Below are positions 1-8,277 of a stretch of DNA of 49,169 nucleotides, piece by piece (positions within the stretch are counted from its first letter, which is position 1; every line of letters starts with the position of its first letter). The notes under the pieces were generated by a model. The model did not search any database. It had not been told where the DNA came from and was given only the letters and a program-made list of their open reading frames with translations. The stretch is from CAZTVF01 sp964616985. Its GTDB lineage: Bacteria; Planctomycetota; Phycisphaerae; SM23-33. Both the position numbers and the translations under genes were made by a program. The stretch covers positions 1-49,169 of the forward strand of contig CAZTVF010000028.1 in the NCBI GenBank assembly GCA_964616985.1. The letters are read 5' to 3'.

Positions 1-1
1 G

Positions 2-766
2 AACTACGTGTTCTGGGGCGGCCGCGAGGGCTACGAGACGCTGCTCAACACGAACATGGGCCGCGAACTGGACCACCTCGGCCTGTTCCTCAACATGGCC
101 GTCGACTACAAGAAGAAGATCGGCTTCAAGGGCCAGTTCTACATCGAGCCCAAGCCCAAGGAGCCCACGAAGCACCAGTACGACAGTGACGCCGCCGCCT
201 GCTACGCGTTCCTGCAGGCGTACGACCTGGTCGATCACCTCAAGCTGAACATTGAAGCCAACCACGCCACCCTCGCCGGCCACACCTTCCAGCATGAGCT
301 GGAGTTCGCGGCCTCGGTGGGGCTGCTGGGCTCGATCGACGCCAACCGCGGCGACAGCCAGCTGGGCTGGGACACCGACCAGTTCCCGACGGACCTGTAC
401 GACACGACGCTGTGCATGCTGACGGTGCTCAATGCGGGCGGTTTCAAGACGGGCGGCCTGAACTTCGACGCGCACGTGGCCCGCGAGAGCTTCGAGCCCG
501 TGGACCTGTTCTACGCCCACATCGGCGGGATGGACGCCTTCGCCCGCGGCCTCAAGACCGCCGCCGCCATCCGCAAGGACGGCGTGCTGTCGGACTTCGT
601 GACGAAGCGGTACGCCTCGTGGGACAAGGGCCTGGGCAAGAAGATCGAGTCGGGCAAGGTTGGCCTGACGGACCTCAAGAGCTACATGCTCGAGAAGGGC
701 GATGCCGACGCGAACCAGTCCGGCCGCGTGGAACTGCTCGAGAACATCCTGAACGAGTACCTGTAA
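2..766 (+). CDS. xylA: Xylose isomerase, C-terminal part (5' end outside window)
   Basis: Interconverts D-xylose and D-xylulose in the cytoplasm, using two divalent metal ions. The frame is open from base 2, so the N-terminal part, including the first catalytic His region, is missing; about 254 residues of an enzyme usually near 435 remain. Visible family motifs are the metal-ligand Glu in FYIEPKPKEPTKHQ, the second ligand Glu in NIEANHATLAGH, and the Asp-rich metal site in SIDANRGDSQLGWDTDQFP. The C-terminus (LLENILNEYL) is typical of the long type II enzymes. It is followed directly by a strong hairpin, which suggests it ends its transcript. I am sure of the family; use of xylose rather than another aldose is inferred from sequence class. 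Confidence 0.95.
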   Translation, partial: NYVFWGGREGYETLLNTNMGRELDHLGLFLNMAVDYKKKIGFKGQFYIEPKPKEPTKHQYDSDAAACYAFLQAYDLVDHLKLNIEANHATLAGHTFQHELEFAASVGLLGSIDANRGDSQLGWDTDQFPTDLYDTTLCMLTVLNAGGFKTGGLNFDAHVARESFEPVDLFYAHIGGMDAFARGLKTAAAIRKDGVLSDFVTKRYASWDKGLGKKIESGKVGLTDLKSYMLEKGDADANQSGRVELLENILNEYL

Positions 767-818
767 GACATCGACGGGCGGCGGCGTGAAGGCCTCCGCC
801 CATGATCGTGACTTGAGA

Positions 819-850
819 ACGAAGCCCGCGGACACTCACGCGGGCTTCGT
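819..850 (+). terminator. Hairpin terminator after xylA
   Basis: A perfect 12-bp inverted repeat (ACGAAGCCCGCG at 819-830, its reverse complement at 839-850) encloses an 8-nt loop, 52 bases after the xylA stop. There is no long T-tract, so this may be a non-canonical or bidirectional terminator. Confidence 0.7.
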
Positions 851-1027
851 CCTGCGCGGTCGAGAAAGATTAGACTCGCGCTTGACCTTTCGCCCCCGAA
901 GCCTATAGGTGACGCGGCCATGATCGCCGACAGATGGACGAGGTGTACCTTCACAGCATCGCACTGACGCCCCGCAGGTGAGCCTTCTGGCCTTCACGAA
1001 GGAAGGCGCCACGGCGAGTTTACCTGC

Positions 1028-1121
1028 AGGCAGGCGTGGTCCGTAAGGGGCGAGCGGGCATCGCTCGACCGAGCATGCCGGCGCGGGTACGCCTGTCTTC
1101 CGGCAGGTAGACTTCGGCATG
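1028..1121. repeat. Dispersed repeat, copy 1 (with 25127-25216)
   Basis: This GC-rich stretch lies in the 369-base gap between xylA and the next gene (767-1135), where apart from the terminator I see no gene. It shares its layout with 25127-25216: CAGGCGTG near the left end, GCTCG..CCGAG and TGCCGGCGCG in the middle, and GGTARACTTCGGCATG at the right end. Conservation is patchy, as expected of an old dispersed element. Its left flank (CGCCACGGCGAGT, about 1009-1021) also recurs at about 32396-32408. Confidence 0.55.
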
Positions 1122-1135
1122 CCGCGTGGCACCCT

Positions 1136-2155
1136 TCATGGCACCTGCGATGGCGAGTGCTTCTCAGCCCTGGGCGAGGGCTCGGGTGGCGGGGCCGGGG
1201 CATCGACCACGACGATCAGGCGGCCGGAGAGGAATGTCGCGCGGGCCTGGGGATGCGTGCGGAAATACTCAAGGCAGATGTCTGACAGCACGATCTCGCC
1301 GCTGTTGTCCTTGCCGGGCTTGGCGTCGCCCAGGATCAGCGGCCGATCGATTGACTTCGCCACCCCCGCGATCACCAGCCAGTCCGGCTGCGAAGCATCG
1401 GTGGTGATGAGTTCGGCCTTGCCTTCGTCCAGGCGCGGGGCGTTGGCGTCGGCGGGTGGGGTGAAGGTGACATACTGCACGGCCGGTCGCTGCAGGAGTT
1501 CCTTGTCCAGATCGGTCGCGTCAAAGACGGTGCCGGCCGACGACACGAATCGCGGCAACAGCGAGGGGATGAAGCCCGTGTTCCGCATGTCGATGACGAC
1601 GGCGCCGGGGGCGGCTGCGTTGGGGTCGGCCGCAGGCCAAGCCCATTTCTGCCGCGCGGGTTGAAGCTTCATGCCCCAGATACTCATCGCGCCCTTGACG
1701 CCATAAAACGGCAGGCGGATCTTTGACGTCACGGTGCGCGTGTTAGCGTCGAACGTGCCGGCTACTTCCTCGAAGTCCTCGACGATGGCATCAAGTCTGA
1801 CGCGGCCGTCGGCGAGGTCGAACGTGCCTCCCGGCCCGGTCCGCAGCCCGCCCAGCGCGGCCACCGCGCTGCGAAGCGCGATCAATCGGGCCGCCCGCTT
1901 GGCCATGGCGATGTCCCGGGCCTGTGTGCCCTTGGCCTGACCGGTGCCTTCGATAAGAATCTCCCCGGCTGTCCAGTTGATCTCGCCCGCCGGAAGCTTC
2001 TCGATCAGGGCCTGAAACTCACCCGCGCCTGCCTTGAGCGTCAGCGGGGGCTCGTACGCCGGCGCGCTGGCCGGCATGGAATGCGGCTGGAGCGCCTGCC
2101 CCAGGGCGGCCAGGGCGGGTAACAGGCCGAGGATCCACAGTGATCGCAGTCGCAT
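1136..2155 (-). CDS. Secreted LPP20/FlgT-like protein of unknown function
   Basis: A 339-residue exported protein. It starts with a signal peptide (MRLRSLWILGLLPALAALGQA) and is preceded by a good ribosome site (AGGTG, 5 bases upstream). Residues about 60-105 contain ILIEGTGQAKG followed by an Ala-rich helix (MAKRAARLIALRSAVAALGG). That pattern is shared by the LPP20/FlgP/FlgT N-terminal families, where a GxG strand precedes a helix of the form AxxxAxRAAxxDA. The rest is not recognised; the last 20 residues are Pro-rich. There is no lipobox Cys after the signal peptide, so it is probably periplasmic or outer-membrane associated rather than a lipoprotein. No operon partner is visible: ribD diverges on the other strand. 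A flagellar role cannot be claimed from this window. Confidence 0.75.
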   Translation of the reverse strand: MRLRSLWILGLLPALAALGQALQPHSMPASAPAYEPPLTLKAGAGEFQALIEKLPAGEINWTAGEILIEGTGQAKGTQARDIAMAKRAARLIALRSAVAALGGLRTGPGGTFDLADGRVRLDAIVEDFEEVAGTFDANTRTVTSKIRLPFYGVKGAMSIWGMKLQPARQKWAWPAADPNAAAPGAVVIDMRNTGFIPSLLPRFVSSAGTVFDATDLDKELLQRPAVQYVTFTPPADANAPRLDEGKAELITTDASQPDWLVIAGVAKSIDRPLILGDAKPGKDNSGEIVLSDICLEYFRTHPQARATFLSGRLIVVVDAPAPPPEPSPRAEKHSPSQVP

Positions 2156-2354
2156 ACTTCACCTTTGCTTTTCAATCCTTTGGAGCAACGCCGTCTACTG
2201 CCAATAGTTACACCCTGAGCGGCGAAAGGTTTGGCGAAAAGCGAGCGAATGTCGCCGGCCCGCGGCGCCGCACCGGGAATCGAGGCTTCTGCATTCGACA
2301 GGCCCAACGACCGTCGCGACACGATAGCGGCAACATGTTATCATGAAGGCGGCA

Positions 2355-3449
2355 ATGCACAAAGAAGATGACATATTCATGGCCGCCGCGTTGGCGTGTG
2401 CGGCGATGGGGCGGGGTGGCGTCGAACCCAACCCCATGGTGGGGGCGGTGATTGTCCGCGACGGTCACGAGATCGCCCGCGGCTGGCATCGTCGTTTCGG
2501 CGGTCCGCACGCCGAAGTCGAGGCATTGGCGGCGGCGCGGGCGGCCGGGGCGGATGTCCGCGGTGCGACTGTCTACGTCACGCTCGAGCCCTGCTGCCAC
2601 TACGGCAAGACGCCGCCTTGCACGAAGGCATTGATCGAGGCTGGCGTCGCCCGCGTGGTCGCCGCCATGCAGGACCCCGACGCGCGCGTCGCCGGTAAAG
2701 GGTTGACCGCCCTTCGTGACGCGGGCGTGGAGGTGCAGGCGGGTGTGATGGAGGCCCAGGCCCGCGAGCTGCTAACGGCCTACATCAAGCTCCGCACCCA
2801 GGGGCGGCCGTGGGTGATCGCCAAGTGGGCGCAGACGGCCGACGGCTGCCTCGCCCTGCCGCCGGGGCAGGGGCGGTGGGTATCCTGTTCGCAGGCACGC
2901 GAGGAAGTGCATCGCCTTCGGAGCGGATGCGACGGCATCGCCGTCGGCATCGGCACGGTGCTGGCCGATGACCCGCTGCTCAACAATCGCAGCGGCAGCG
3001 GCAGACAGCCCGTGCGCCTGGTGCTCGATGCACGGCTCCGCACGCCGCCCGGCAGCCAGCTCATCCGCACCGCACGCCAATGGCCGGTGCTGATCGCGTG
3101 CGCGGCCGGGGCCGACAGGGCGCGGCGCGATGCGTTGCAGGCGGCCGGTGCGGAAACTATCGAGATTCCTGCGGATGCGGCGGGGCGAATGAGCATTGAA
3201 TCGCTGCTCGATGATCTCGGGCGGCGGCAGTGGACCTACCTGCTCGTTGAAGGCGGGGCACAGGTGCTGCGAAGCTTCGTTCAAGGCGGCTGGGCCGATG
3301 AACTGATCGTTTTCACTTCGTCTCAGAAGGCGGGCGGCGCGAGCCTGCCGCGGTTCGACATCGCAGCCGTGCAGGCGGACGGGCGGTATCGTCGTGTGGA
3401 AGAACGGACCGTGGGCGAGGATTCAATGAGGCGGTTCAGGCGAGTGTAA
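2355..3449 (+). CDS. ribD: Bifunctional riboflavin biosynthesis protein RibD
   Basis: Carries out two consecutive steps of riboflavin synthesis: deamination of the pyrimidine intermediate and reduction of its ribose side chain. The N-terminal deaminase half has PNPMVGAVIV, the zinc-binding HAEVEAL, and PCCHYGKTPPCTKAL supplying the two zinc Cys residues. The C-terminal half is a dihydrofolate-reductase-like domain (KWAQTADGCLAL; LVEGGAQVLRSFVQGGWADEL). I chose the ATG at 2355 because GAAGG lies 5 bases upstream; an in-frame ATG at 2343 would add four residues but has no ribosome site. No FMN riboswitch is evident in the 199 bases upstream. Length (364 aa) is normal. The gene stands alone; the other rib genes are not in the window. 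Confidence 0.96.
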   Translation: MHKEDDIFMAAALACAAMGRGGVEPNPMVGAVIVRDGHEIARGWHRRFGGPHAEVEALAAARAAGADVRGATVYVTLEPCCHYGKTPPCTKALIEAGVARVVAAMQDPDARVAGKGLTALRDAGVEVQAGVMEAQARELLTAYIKLRTQGRPWVIAKWAQTADGCLALPPGQGRWVSCSQAREEVHRLRSGCDGIAVGIGTVLADDPLLNNRSGSGRQPVRLVLDARLRTPPGSQLIRTARQWPVLIACAAGADRARRDALQAAGAETIEIPADAAGRMSIESLLDDLGRRQWTYLLVEGGAQVLRSFVQGGWADELIVFTSSQKAGGASLPRFDIAAVQADGRYRRVEERTVGEDSMRRFRRV

Positions 3450-3617
3450 GCACGGTTGGATCGGGAAATAGCGCCGAAAATCGAGGGATAGCCGACGTCT
3501 TCCGACTGGGGGGATTGTGGTGGGGCAATCGTTCGCTCCGACCGCTCGCCTTCCCACCAGCTCGGTAAGAAAGCGAGCGGCGGCCTCACCCATCCGAGGT
3601 ACGCCCCGCGGCATTGT

Positions 3618-4181
3618 CTATTCGGTTGGCTGGCTGGCAGCGGAGGTCGCCTCGGTCGCAGGGGCCGATGTAGGCGTCTCGGCGGGCAGCTTGCCTTCCT
3701 TGATGAGTAGGGCCTTGCGTTCCAGCAGGGCCTTGGCACGCTGTTCCGGCGTCAACGCCAGCAGCGCCTTGCGTTCTTCGGCGGTGAACGATGCCGTTAC
3801 CACCTTCAGCCACTCCGCCGTCTGGCGATACTTCGCCTGCTTGGCCGCGGACATGCTGATGAGCTTGTCGTATTGCTGGAGCAGGCGTTCCTGTTCCTGC
3901 GGATTTTCATTCAGGAAGGCCAAGGCCTCCTGGCGGAACCTGCTTCGCTGGTCGGGGGAAAGCTTCTCCCAGTCGGCCCGGTTGTGGTCCATCGCCGCGG
4001 CCAGCGAGACGGCCTCGTGATTCGCCCGCTTGAGCTTCGCCGCCAGCAACAGCTGACGCGCGATGCTGCCCATGGGCGGTGCATTCAACTCAGCCGCCGC
4101 GTCATTCTCCGCCATTGCACGCGGCAGGGCGGTCGCCGCAGCCACGGCCAGCAGCAAAGCGATCTGGATAAATTTCTTCAT
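3618..4181 (-). CDS. Small secreted DUF3106-like protein
   Basis: A 187-residue protein with a signal peptide (MKKFIQIALLLAVAAATALPRAMA) and a mostly helical, charged mature part. Two segments of the type DWEKLSPDQRSRFRQEAL and ERKALLALTPEQRAKALLER resemble the repeated W..L.P.QR motif of DUF3106 and, more loosely, periplasmic Spy/CpxP-type proteins. The C-terminus is a low-complexity Thr/Ser/Ala/Pro tail. Its start lies 3 bases after the anti-sigma factor stop codon, so it is almost certainly co-transcribed with the sigma/anti-sigma pair. It could be an extracytoplasmic effector or sensor of that system; this is inferred from position only. Confidence 0.75.
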   Translation of the reverse strand: MKKFIQIALLLAVAAATALPRAMAENDAAAELNAPPMGSIARQLLLAAKLKRANHEAVSLAAAMDHNRADWEKLSPDQRSRFRQEALAFLNENPQEQERLLQQYDKLISMSAAKQAKYRQTAEWLKVVTASFTAEERKALLALTPEQRAKALLERKALLIKEGKLPAETPTSAPATEATSAASQPTE

Positions 4182-4184
4182 GGC

Positions 4185-4898
4185 CTAGGTCCCCACCGAT
4201 TCTTCGGCATCCTGGATGGCCTCGATGGTCTCCAGGTTGTTCACCACGTCCATGTCGCGGAAGAACTCGAGGTTCTCCACGATGAACGTGTCGACCTTGG
4301 CGGAGTCAGCCGCCGGGGCCTTGGGGGCCTGGGCGATCGGACCGCCGCCACTGGGGATGCTCTTGAAGGCGAAGGTCGCGGCGATCAGCACGGCCGCGGC
4401 GGCAGCGGCCGGCGCCAGCCAACGCACCAGGCGGATCACCACGGGGGCCTGCCTCTGGGCTCGGATCTGCGCCTGGATTCGACCGGCCAGGGCAGGCGGG
4501 GCGGCGGGCGCCTCGAAGGCGTCCAACGCTGTTGAAACCGCCTGCAGCTCCTGGTACGAACGCCGCCAGGCCACGTTCTCCCGGATCAGCGTCTCGACCC
4601 GGCGAGCGTCGGCGGCCGGCAGTTCCCCGTCGAGGTACGCCGAAAGGTCGTCGAAATCGTCCTGCTGTAATTCGGCGTGGATTCGTTCCTTGATTCGTTC
4701 GGCCAGGCCGGCCGGGGCCGCGGGGGCTTCGACGGCGTCCATCGCCGCCGATAGCGCCTGCAGCTGGGCATGCGCTTGCCGCCAGGATGCTTGATCCTGG
4801 ATCAGCCTCTCGACGCGCTGCGCGTCAGCCTCGGGCAGTTCGCCGTCGAGGTACGCCGACAGGTCGTCGAAATCTTGTTGTTGCAGCTTCGTGTCCAT
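4185..4898 (-). CDS. Membrane anti-sigma factor with duplicated N-terminal domain
   Basis: A 237-residue single-pass membrane protein that should bind and inhibit the ECF sigma factor encoded just upstream. The cytoplasmic part holds two tandem copies, about 70 residues each, of the same anti-sigma unit. Both contain QQ(D)DFDDLSAYLDGELP.ADA.RVE.LI, then W..(S/A)...LQA(L/V)S.A(L/M)DA.EAPAAP. The usual zinc-finger residues (H-x3-C-x2-C) are absent in both copies. A membrane segment follows (about 167-188, WLAPAAAAAAVLIAATFAF), then a short outside tail rich in acidic residues. I chose the ATG at 4898 because the protein begins directly at the domain; an upstream in-frame extension has no family resemblance. 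It is co-directional with the sigma gene after a 256-base gap that contains a TAGAAT -10-like box. Confidence 0.85.
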   Translation of the reverse strand: MDTKLQQQDFDDLSAYLDGELPEADAQRVERLIQDQASWRQAHAQLQALSAAMDAVEAPAAPAGLAERIKERIHAELQQDDFDDLSAYLDGELPAADARRVETLIRENVAWRRSYQELQAVSTALDAFEAPAAPPALAGRIQAQIRAQRQAPVVIRLVRWLAPAAAAAAVLIAATFAFKSIPSGGGPIAQAPKAPAADSAKVDTFIVENLEFFRDMDVVNNLETIEAIQDAEESVGT

Positions 4899-5154
4899 TG
4901 TCTCAATTCTTTCGCGCGGACCACATCTCCGCCGGCCGCTCCATCGGCCGCTGGGCCCAATAAGGAAGCCCATTCTAGTTTCCGTCATCGGCAACAAACC
5001 GGGCGTCTTTCAGTCATTCTTTGCACTCAGACGTGTCGGCCACCGTCGGTACGGGCGGTGGGCTGCCTCTGTGATAGTGCAACCCCGGCGGTGGAAAGAG
5101 GGGCCGCGGATTTGAGAATGTTTCGGAGACGATTGGCTTGACTTTATTGGAGGC

Positions 5155-5715
5155 TCAGTCTGGCCGCAGGTACCGGCTGAGGGCGTCGCGGAGGTTGCCG
5201 CGGGCGCGGGAGAGCAGGCTTTTGACGGCCATCGTCGAGCAGTCGAGGATGTCGGCGATGTCCTCGTAGTTCTTGTGCTCGTACTTGTTGAGGATGATGG
5301 CGATCTTCTGGTTTTCCGGCAGGGCGTGGATGGCGTCAGAGACCTTGTCGCTCAATTCGCGCGAGTCCATCGCCTTCTGCGGCGAGACGGCCCGCTCGTC
5401 CTTCACGTCGCGATAGAAGGCATCGTCATCGTCGCCGCTGCCCATGGCCTCCAGCTGCGTCTGGTGGGCCTTCTTGCGGTTTCGCAGCACGTTGAAGGAA
5501 AGGTTGGCCACGATGCGGTACAGCCAGGTGCTGAACTTCGCCGTGGGCTCGTATCGCGGGGCGGTGCGGTAGATGCGTAGAAAGACCTCCTGCGTGAGGT
5601 CCTCGACGGCGGCAGGGTCGCCCAGGAAGCGGAAGACCAGCGCGTGGATCTTGTTGGTGTTCCGCTCCACCAGCAGGTCGAACGCCTGCCGGTCGCCGCG
5701 CTTGAACCGCAGCAT
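5155..5715 (-). CDS. ECF-type RNA polymerase sigma factor
   Basis: An RpoE-like group IV sigma factor of 186 residues. Region 2 is clear (FRFLGDPAAVEDLTQEVFLRIYRTAPRYEP, then FSTWLYRIVANLSFNVLRNRKK), and region 4 has LPENQKIAIILNKYEHKNYEDIADILDCSTMAVKSLLSRARGNLR split over the usual helix-turn-helix. The linker is acidic (GSGDDDDA). The ATG at 5715 has GAGG 11 bases upstream. The frame stays open further upstream, and the preceding codons (D-E-D-V-Q-L) look like the usual sigma N-terminus, but no ATG, GTG or TTG occurs there. The true start is therefore uncertain. The gene sits between rlmN (85-base gap) and its likely anti-sigma factor. Confidence 0.93.
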   Translation of the reverse strand: MLRFKRGDRQAFDLLVERNTNKIHALVFRFLGDPAAVEDLTQEVFLRIYRTAPRYEPTAKFSTWLYRIVANLSFNVLRNRKKAHQTQLEAMGSGDDDDAFYRDVKDERAVSPQKAMDSRELSDKVSDAIHALPENQKIAIILNKYEHKNYEDIADILDCSTMAVKSLLSRARGNLRDALSRYLRPD

Positions 5716-5800
5716 GAGTTGAACGTCCTCATCTTCGCGGGCCCAGCGGGCAAGGTCCGGGGCGGGGGCTTCGTCTTTTGCTTTTCGTGCGGCGATGGTC

Positions 5801-6823
5801 TCAGGTCTCCAACTCTCGGCGGCGCAGCTGCCCGCAGGCGGCGTCGGCGTCCAGTCCTCGCGGCCGGCGGACGTGCACGTTGACGCCGCGCTTCTCCAGA
5901 CGCTCTACGAAAGTCCGCACCGACGCATCCGTGGGCGCCTCGTATGGCAGCGCGGGAACGGGATTATACCGGATCAGGTTCACATTGCACCGCAGGCGGT
6001 GGGCGATTCTCGCCAGCGCCTCGGCGCACACGTTCGTGTCATTCACCCCGCCCAGCAGGATGTATTCCAGCGTGATCTCGCGGTTGCGGCTGTGGAAGAA
6101 CTCATCCGCGGCGGCGATGATCTCCTCGATGGGGTTCTGCTGGGCCGCGGGAATCAGTTCGCGGCGGATGGCGTCCAGCGGCGCGTGCAGCGAGATCGCC
6201 AGCGTGATGGGCATGTTCTCCCGCGCCAGCCGCAGGATCTGCTTGGGCAGCCCCACGGTGGAGACCGTCACATGGCGGGCCGAGATGCCGAAGCGGTCAG
6301 GATCAATGATCGCCCTCACGGCCGCGACGGTCGCCTCGTAGTTGGCCAGCGGCTCGCCGGTGCCCATGAACACGACGTTGGTCGGCCGCTGCGTCGACTC
6401 CTGCCACAGGTGCAGCATCTGCTGGAGGATCTCGCCGCCGGTGAGGTTCCGCTTGAGGCCATCGAGCCCGGAGGCGCAGAACGAGCATCGCATCGCGCAG
6501 CCGGCTTGCGTGGACAGGCACACCGTCGTCCGCTTGGGCTCGGGGATCAGCACGGTCTCGACGCGTTCGCCGTCGGCGAACTCGATGAGGAGCTTGATTG
6601 TGCCGTCGGTGCTGTCCAGCCGCTGAAGCACGCGCGATGTCATGATGTCGAACTGGCCCACGAACGCGGGGGCGAGGTTGGAGATGCGGGCGGGGTCGGT
6701 GACGCCCTTGCGATAGATCCAGTCGGCCAACTGCTTGGCGCGGTAGGCGGGCTGGCCGGCGGCCACCACGGCCTGCTGAAGCTCCGGCAACGTCATGTCC
6801 AGAACGGAGGGATTCATTGTCAT
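5801..6823 (-). CDS. rlmN: 23S rRNA (adenine-C2)-methyltransferase RlmN
   Basis: A radical-SAM enzyme that methylates C2 of adenine 2503 in 23S rRNA and, in many bacteria, adenine 37 of some tRNAs. The 340-residue protein has the expected length. The iron-sulfur motif CAMRCSFC (C-x3-C-x2-C) is intact and is followed by GLKRNLTGGEILQQ. FMGTGEPLANYE and ISLHAP are further family signatures, and the C-terminal catalytic Cys lies in DAACGQLR. An alternative start is the ATG two codons downstream; neither has a convincing ribosome site. It lies in the minus-strand run between a deoxyribosyltransferase-like gene and the ECF sigma gene. Confidence 0.96.
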   Translation of the reverse strand: MTMNPSVLDMTLPELQQAVVAAGQPAYRAKQLADWIYRKGVTDPARISNLAPAFVGQFDIMTSRVLQRLDSTDGTIKLLIEFADGERVETVLIPEPKRTTVCLSTQAGCAMRCSFCASGLDGLKRNLTGGEILQQMLHLWQESTQRPTNVVFMGTGEPLANYEATVAAVRAIIDPDRFGISARHVTVSTVGLPKQILRLARENMPITLAISLHAPLDAIRRELIPAAQQNPIEEIIAAADEFFHSRNREITLEYILLGGVNDTNVCAEALARIAHRLRCNVNLIRYNPVPALPYEAPTDASVRTFVERLEKRGVNVHVRRPRGLDADAACGQLRRRELET

Positions 6824-6859
6824 TCGTTTCGTAGCACGGGCGCGTGGCCCGCGTTCAGT

Positions 6860-7303
6860 TCAACTCTTTGCGGAACGCTTGGATTGTAACAGCGGGGGCA
6901 ATTCGCCGGCGGCCAAAAATCGCTCGAATTCCTCCACCGTCCCGAAGATGCGGTCGCTGTAGGAGCGGATGACCCAGTTCGCCGTCAGCGGCGTGATGGT
7001 TAGCACCACCGCGTTGCCGCGGGCGGCCAGGTACATTTCGATGGCCGTGCCCATCGACGCGCTGGGCACGAACGCCACCAGCACGTCGCACGCCGCCGCC
7101 CGCTGGTTGCCGTCCTCCAGCGTGGTGAGGATCTTGGGCAGGTCGTAGGCGATGCTGTTGGGGTGCTGCGTGTAGTGGCAGTAGATGATGGCCTGCGGCA
7201 CGTGCCGGGCCAGCAGGGCCTTGATCGGCACGCGCCAGTCCTGGCAGTGGATCTGCGCCTCCACGATCGAGCCTTGAATAATGCCTGCGAGAAATATGTT
7301 CAT
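6860..7303 (-). CDS. Conserved hypothetical, nucleoside 2-deoxyribosyltransferase-like
   Basis: A 147-residue protein whose overall layout resembles the nucleoside 2-deoxyribosyltransferase fold. It has an N-terminal strand-turn (MNIFLAGIIQGS), a central HPNSIAYD segment, and a C-terminal DVLVAFVPSASMGTAIEMYLA. In the last of these, GTAIEM sits where the family's G-T-x-x-E catalytic Glu motif normally lies, and ITPLTANWVIRSYSD follows. No signal peptide or membrane segment is present. It is the first gene of the minus-strand run leading into rlmN. Substrate unknown; a nucleotide-salvage or nucleotide-signal role is only a guess from the fold. Confidence 0.7.
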   Translation of the reverse strand: MNIFLAGIIQGSIVEAQIHCQDWRVPIKALLARHVPQAIIYCHYTQHPNSIAYDLPKILTTLEDGNQRAAACDVLVAFVPSASMGTAIEMYLAARGNAVVLTITPLTANWVIRSYSDRIFGTVEEFERFLAAGELPPLLQSKRSAKS

Positions 7304-7499
7304 TCGGGTCTCCGCAGTTTCACAAGCGAGCGGCGGTTGCGTCCACCAGGCTCGTTGGTCTCACTGTAGCGTCGGCGGGTGCGACAGGGCAATACCCTCG
7401 TCAGACGGCGGCCAATATCCGGCACTGAACATGCTGACATAGCTACAGTAATAAGAAATAACAGTACTAGATGTGTATACACGATAGGTCGTGCCGCCT

Positions 7500-7528
7500 T
7501 GACAGTTTTGGCCAGTGGGAGTATCATC
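7500..7528 (+). promoter_or_regulatory. Sigma-70-type promoter before methyltransferase
   Basis: A perfect -35 box TTGACA (7500-7505) is separated by 17 bases from a -10 box TATCAT (7523-7528). Predicted transcription start is near 7535, giving a leader of about 29 bases that contains the ribosome site AAAGGAA. It lies in a locally AT-rich stretch (about 7440-7490) unlike the surrounding DNA. It probably drives the methyltransferase and perhaps the start of the polysaccharide locus. Confidence 0.75.
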
Positions 7529-7563
7529 CTCAGGGGATCAGAACTCGTCGGAAAGGAATTGGC

Positions 7564-8277
7564 ATGGATCGTTCGCAGGATCGATATCGTCAGGGCGAAT
7601 ATGACTGCAATTTCGGCGATGGCCTGTGGAAAGGCAAGCAGATGGCCCGCCTGATCGAGGACATCACCGACAAGGGCACGATTCGCCGCGTCGCCGACGT
7701 CGGCTGCGGCGACGGCAGCGTGGCCGCCGAGGTCCAGAGGCTTTCGCGGGCCTGCGGATTTGCCATTGAGAAGATGGTCGGTTACGACATCTCGCCCATC
7801 TCCGATCAGACCCGGCAGAGGTTCCCGCAGGTCGAGTTCCGCAACGAGGATTTCTTCCAGGGCGACGAGAAGTTCGACCTGATTACGCTGAATGACGTTG
7901 TCGAGCACGTGTTATCGCCACAGGTGTTCCTGGGCAGGATTGCCCAGCGGGCGCGCTATGTTGCCCTGCACATCCCCATGGACGACCGGGGGATCGTGCG
8001 ATTCCTCAACCAGTACAACTACCGCATCGGTCCCGTCGGGCACGTCAGCTTCTGGAACCCCGCCACGGCGCTGAACCTGCTGACAGCTTCAGGCCTGCTG
8101 CCGATTAGATGCCGCTTCACTCCGGGTTTCATGGCCCCCTCGTCGGGGCGCAGCCTCATGCAGTGGATCGCCCGGCCGCTGCGCCTGATGGCGTGGCTGA
8201 TCAGCCCAGCCTGGAGCGCCACGACGATCGGCGGCGTGTCTATGGCGGTTCTGTGCCGCGGGAGCGCGCCGGAATGA
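7564..8277 (+). CDS. Class I SAM-dependent methyltransferase
   Basis: A 237-residue Rossmann-fold methyltransferase. Motif I is RRVADVGCGDGSVAAEV (SAM binding), followed by GYDISP, FRNEDFF and the motif IV-like FDLITLNDVVEHVLSP. The C-terminal third has a hydrophobic stretch near residues 208-225. The ATG at 7564 is chosen because AAAGGAA lies just upstream and a good promoter sits at 7500-7528; longer readings run into that promoter. It is the first gene of the surface-polysaccharide region, so a sugar or lipid-linked glycan substrate is plausible, but the sequence does not identify the acceptor. Confidence 0.88.
   Translation: MDRSQDRYRQGEYDCNFGDGLWKGKQMARLIEDITDKGTIRRVADVGCGDGSVAAEVQRLSRACGFAIEKMVGYDISPISDQTRQRFPQVEFRNEDFFQGDEKFDLITLNDVVEHVLSPQVFLGRIAQRARYVALHIPMDDRGIVRFLNQYNYRIGPVGHVSFWNPATALNLLTASGLLPIRCRFTPGFMAPSSGRSLMQWIARPLRLMAWLISPAWSATTIGGVSMAVLCRGSAPE

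Noticed and set aside
2156..2354. FMN riboswitch before ribD
   Set aside because: The conserved RFN blocks are not present.
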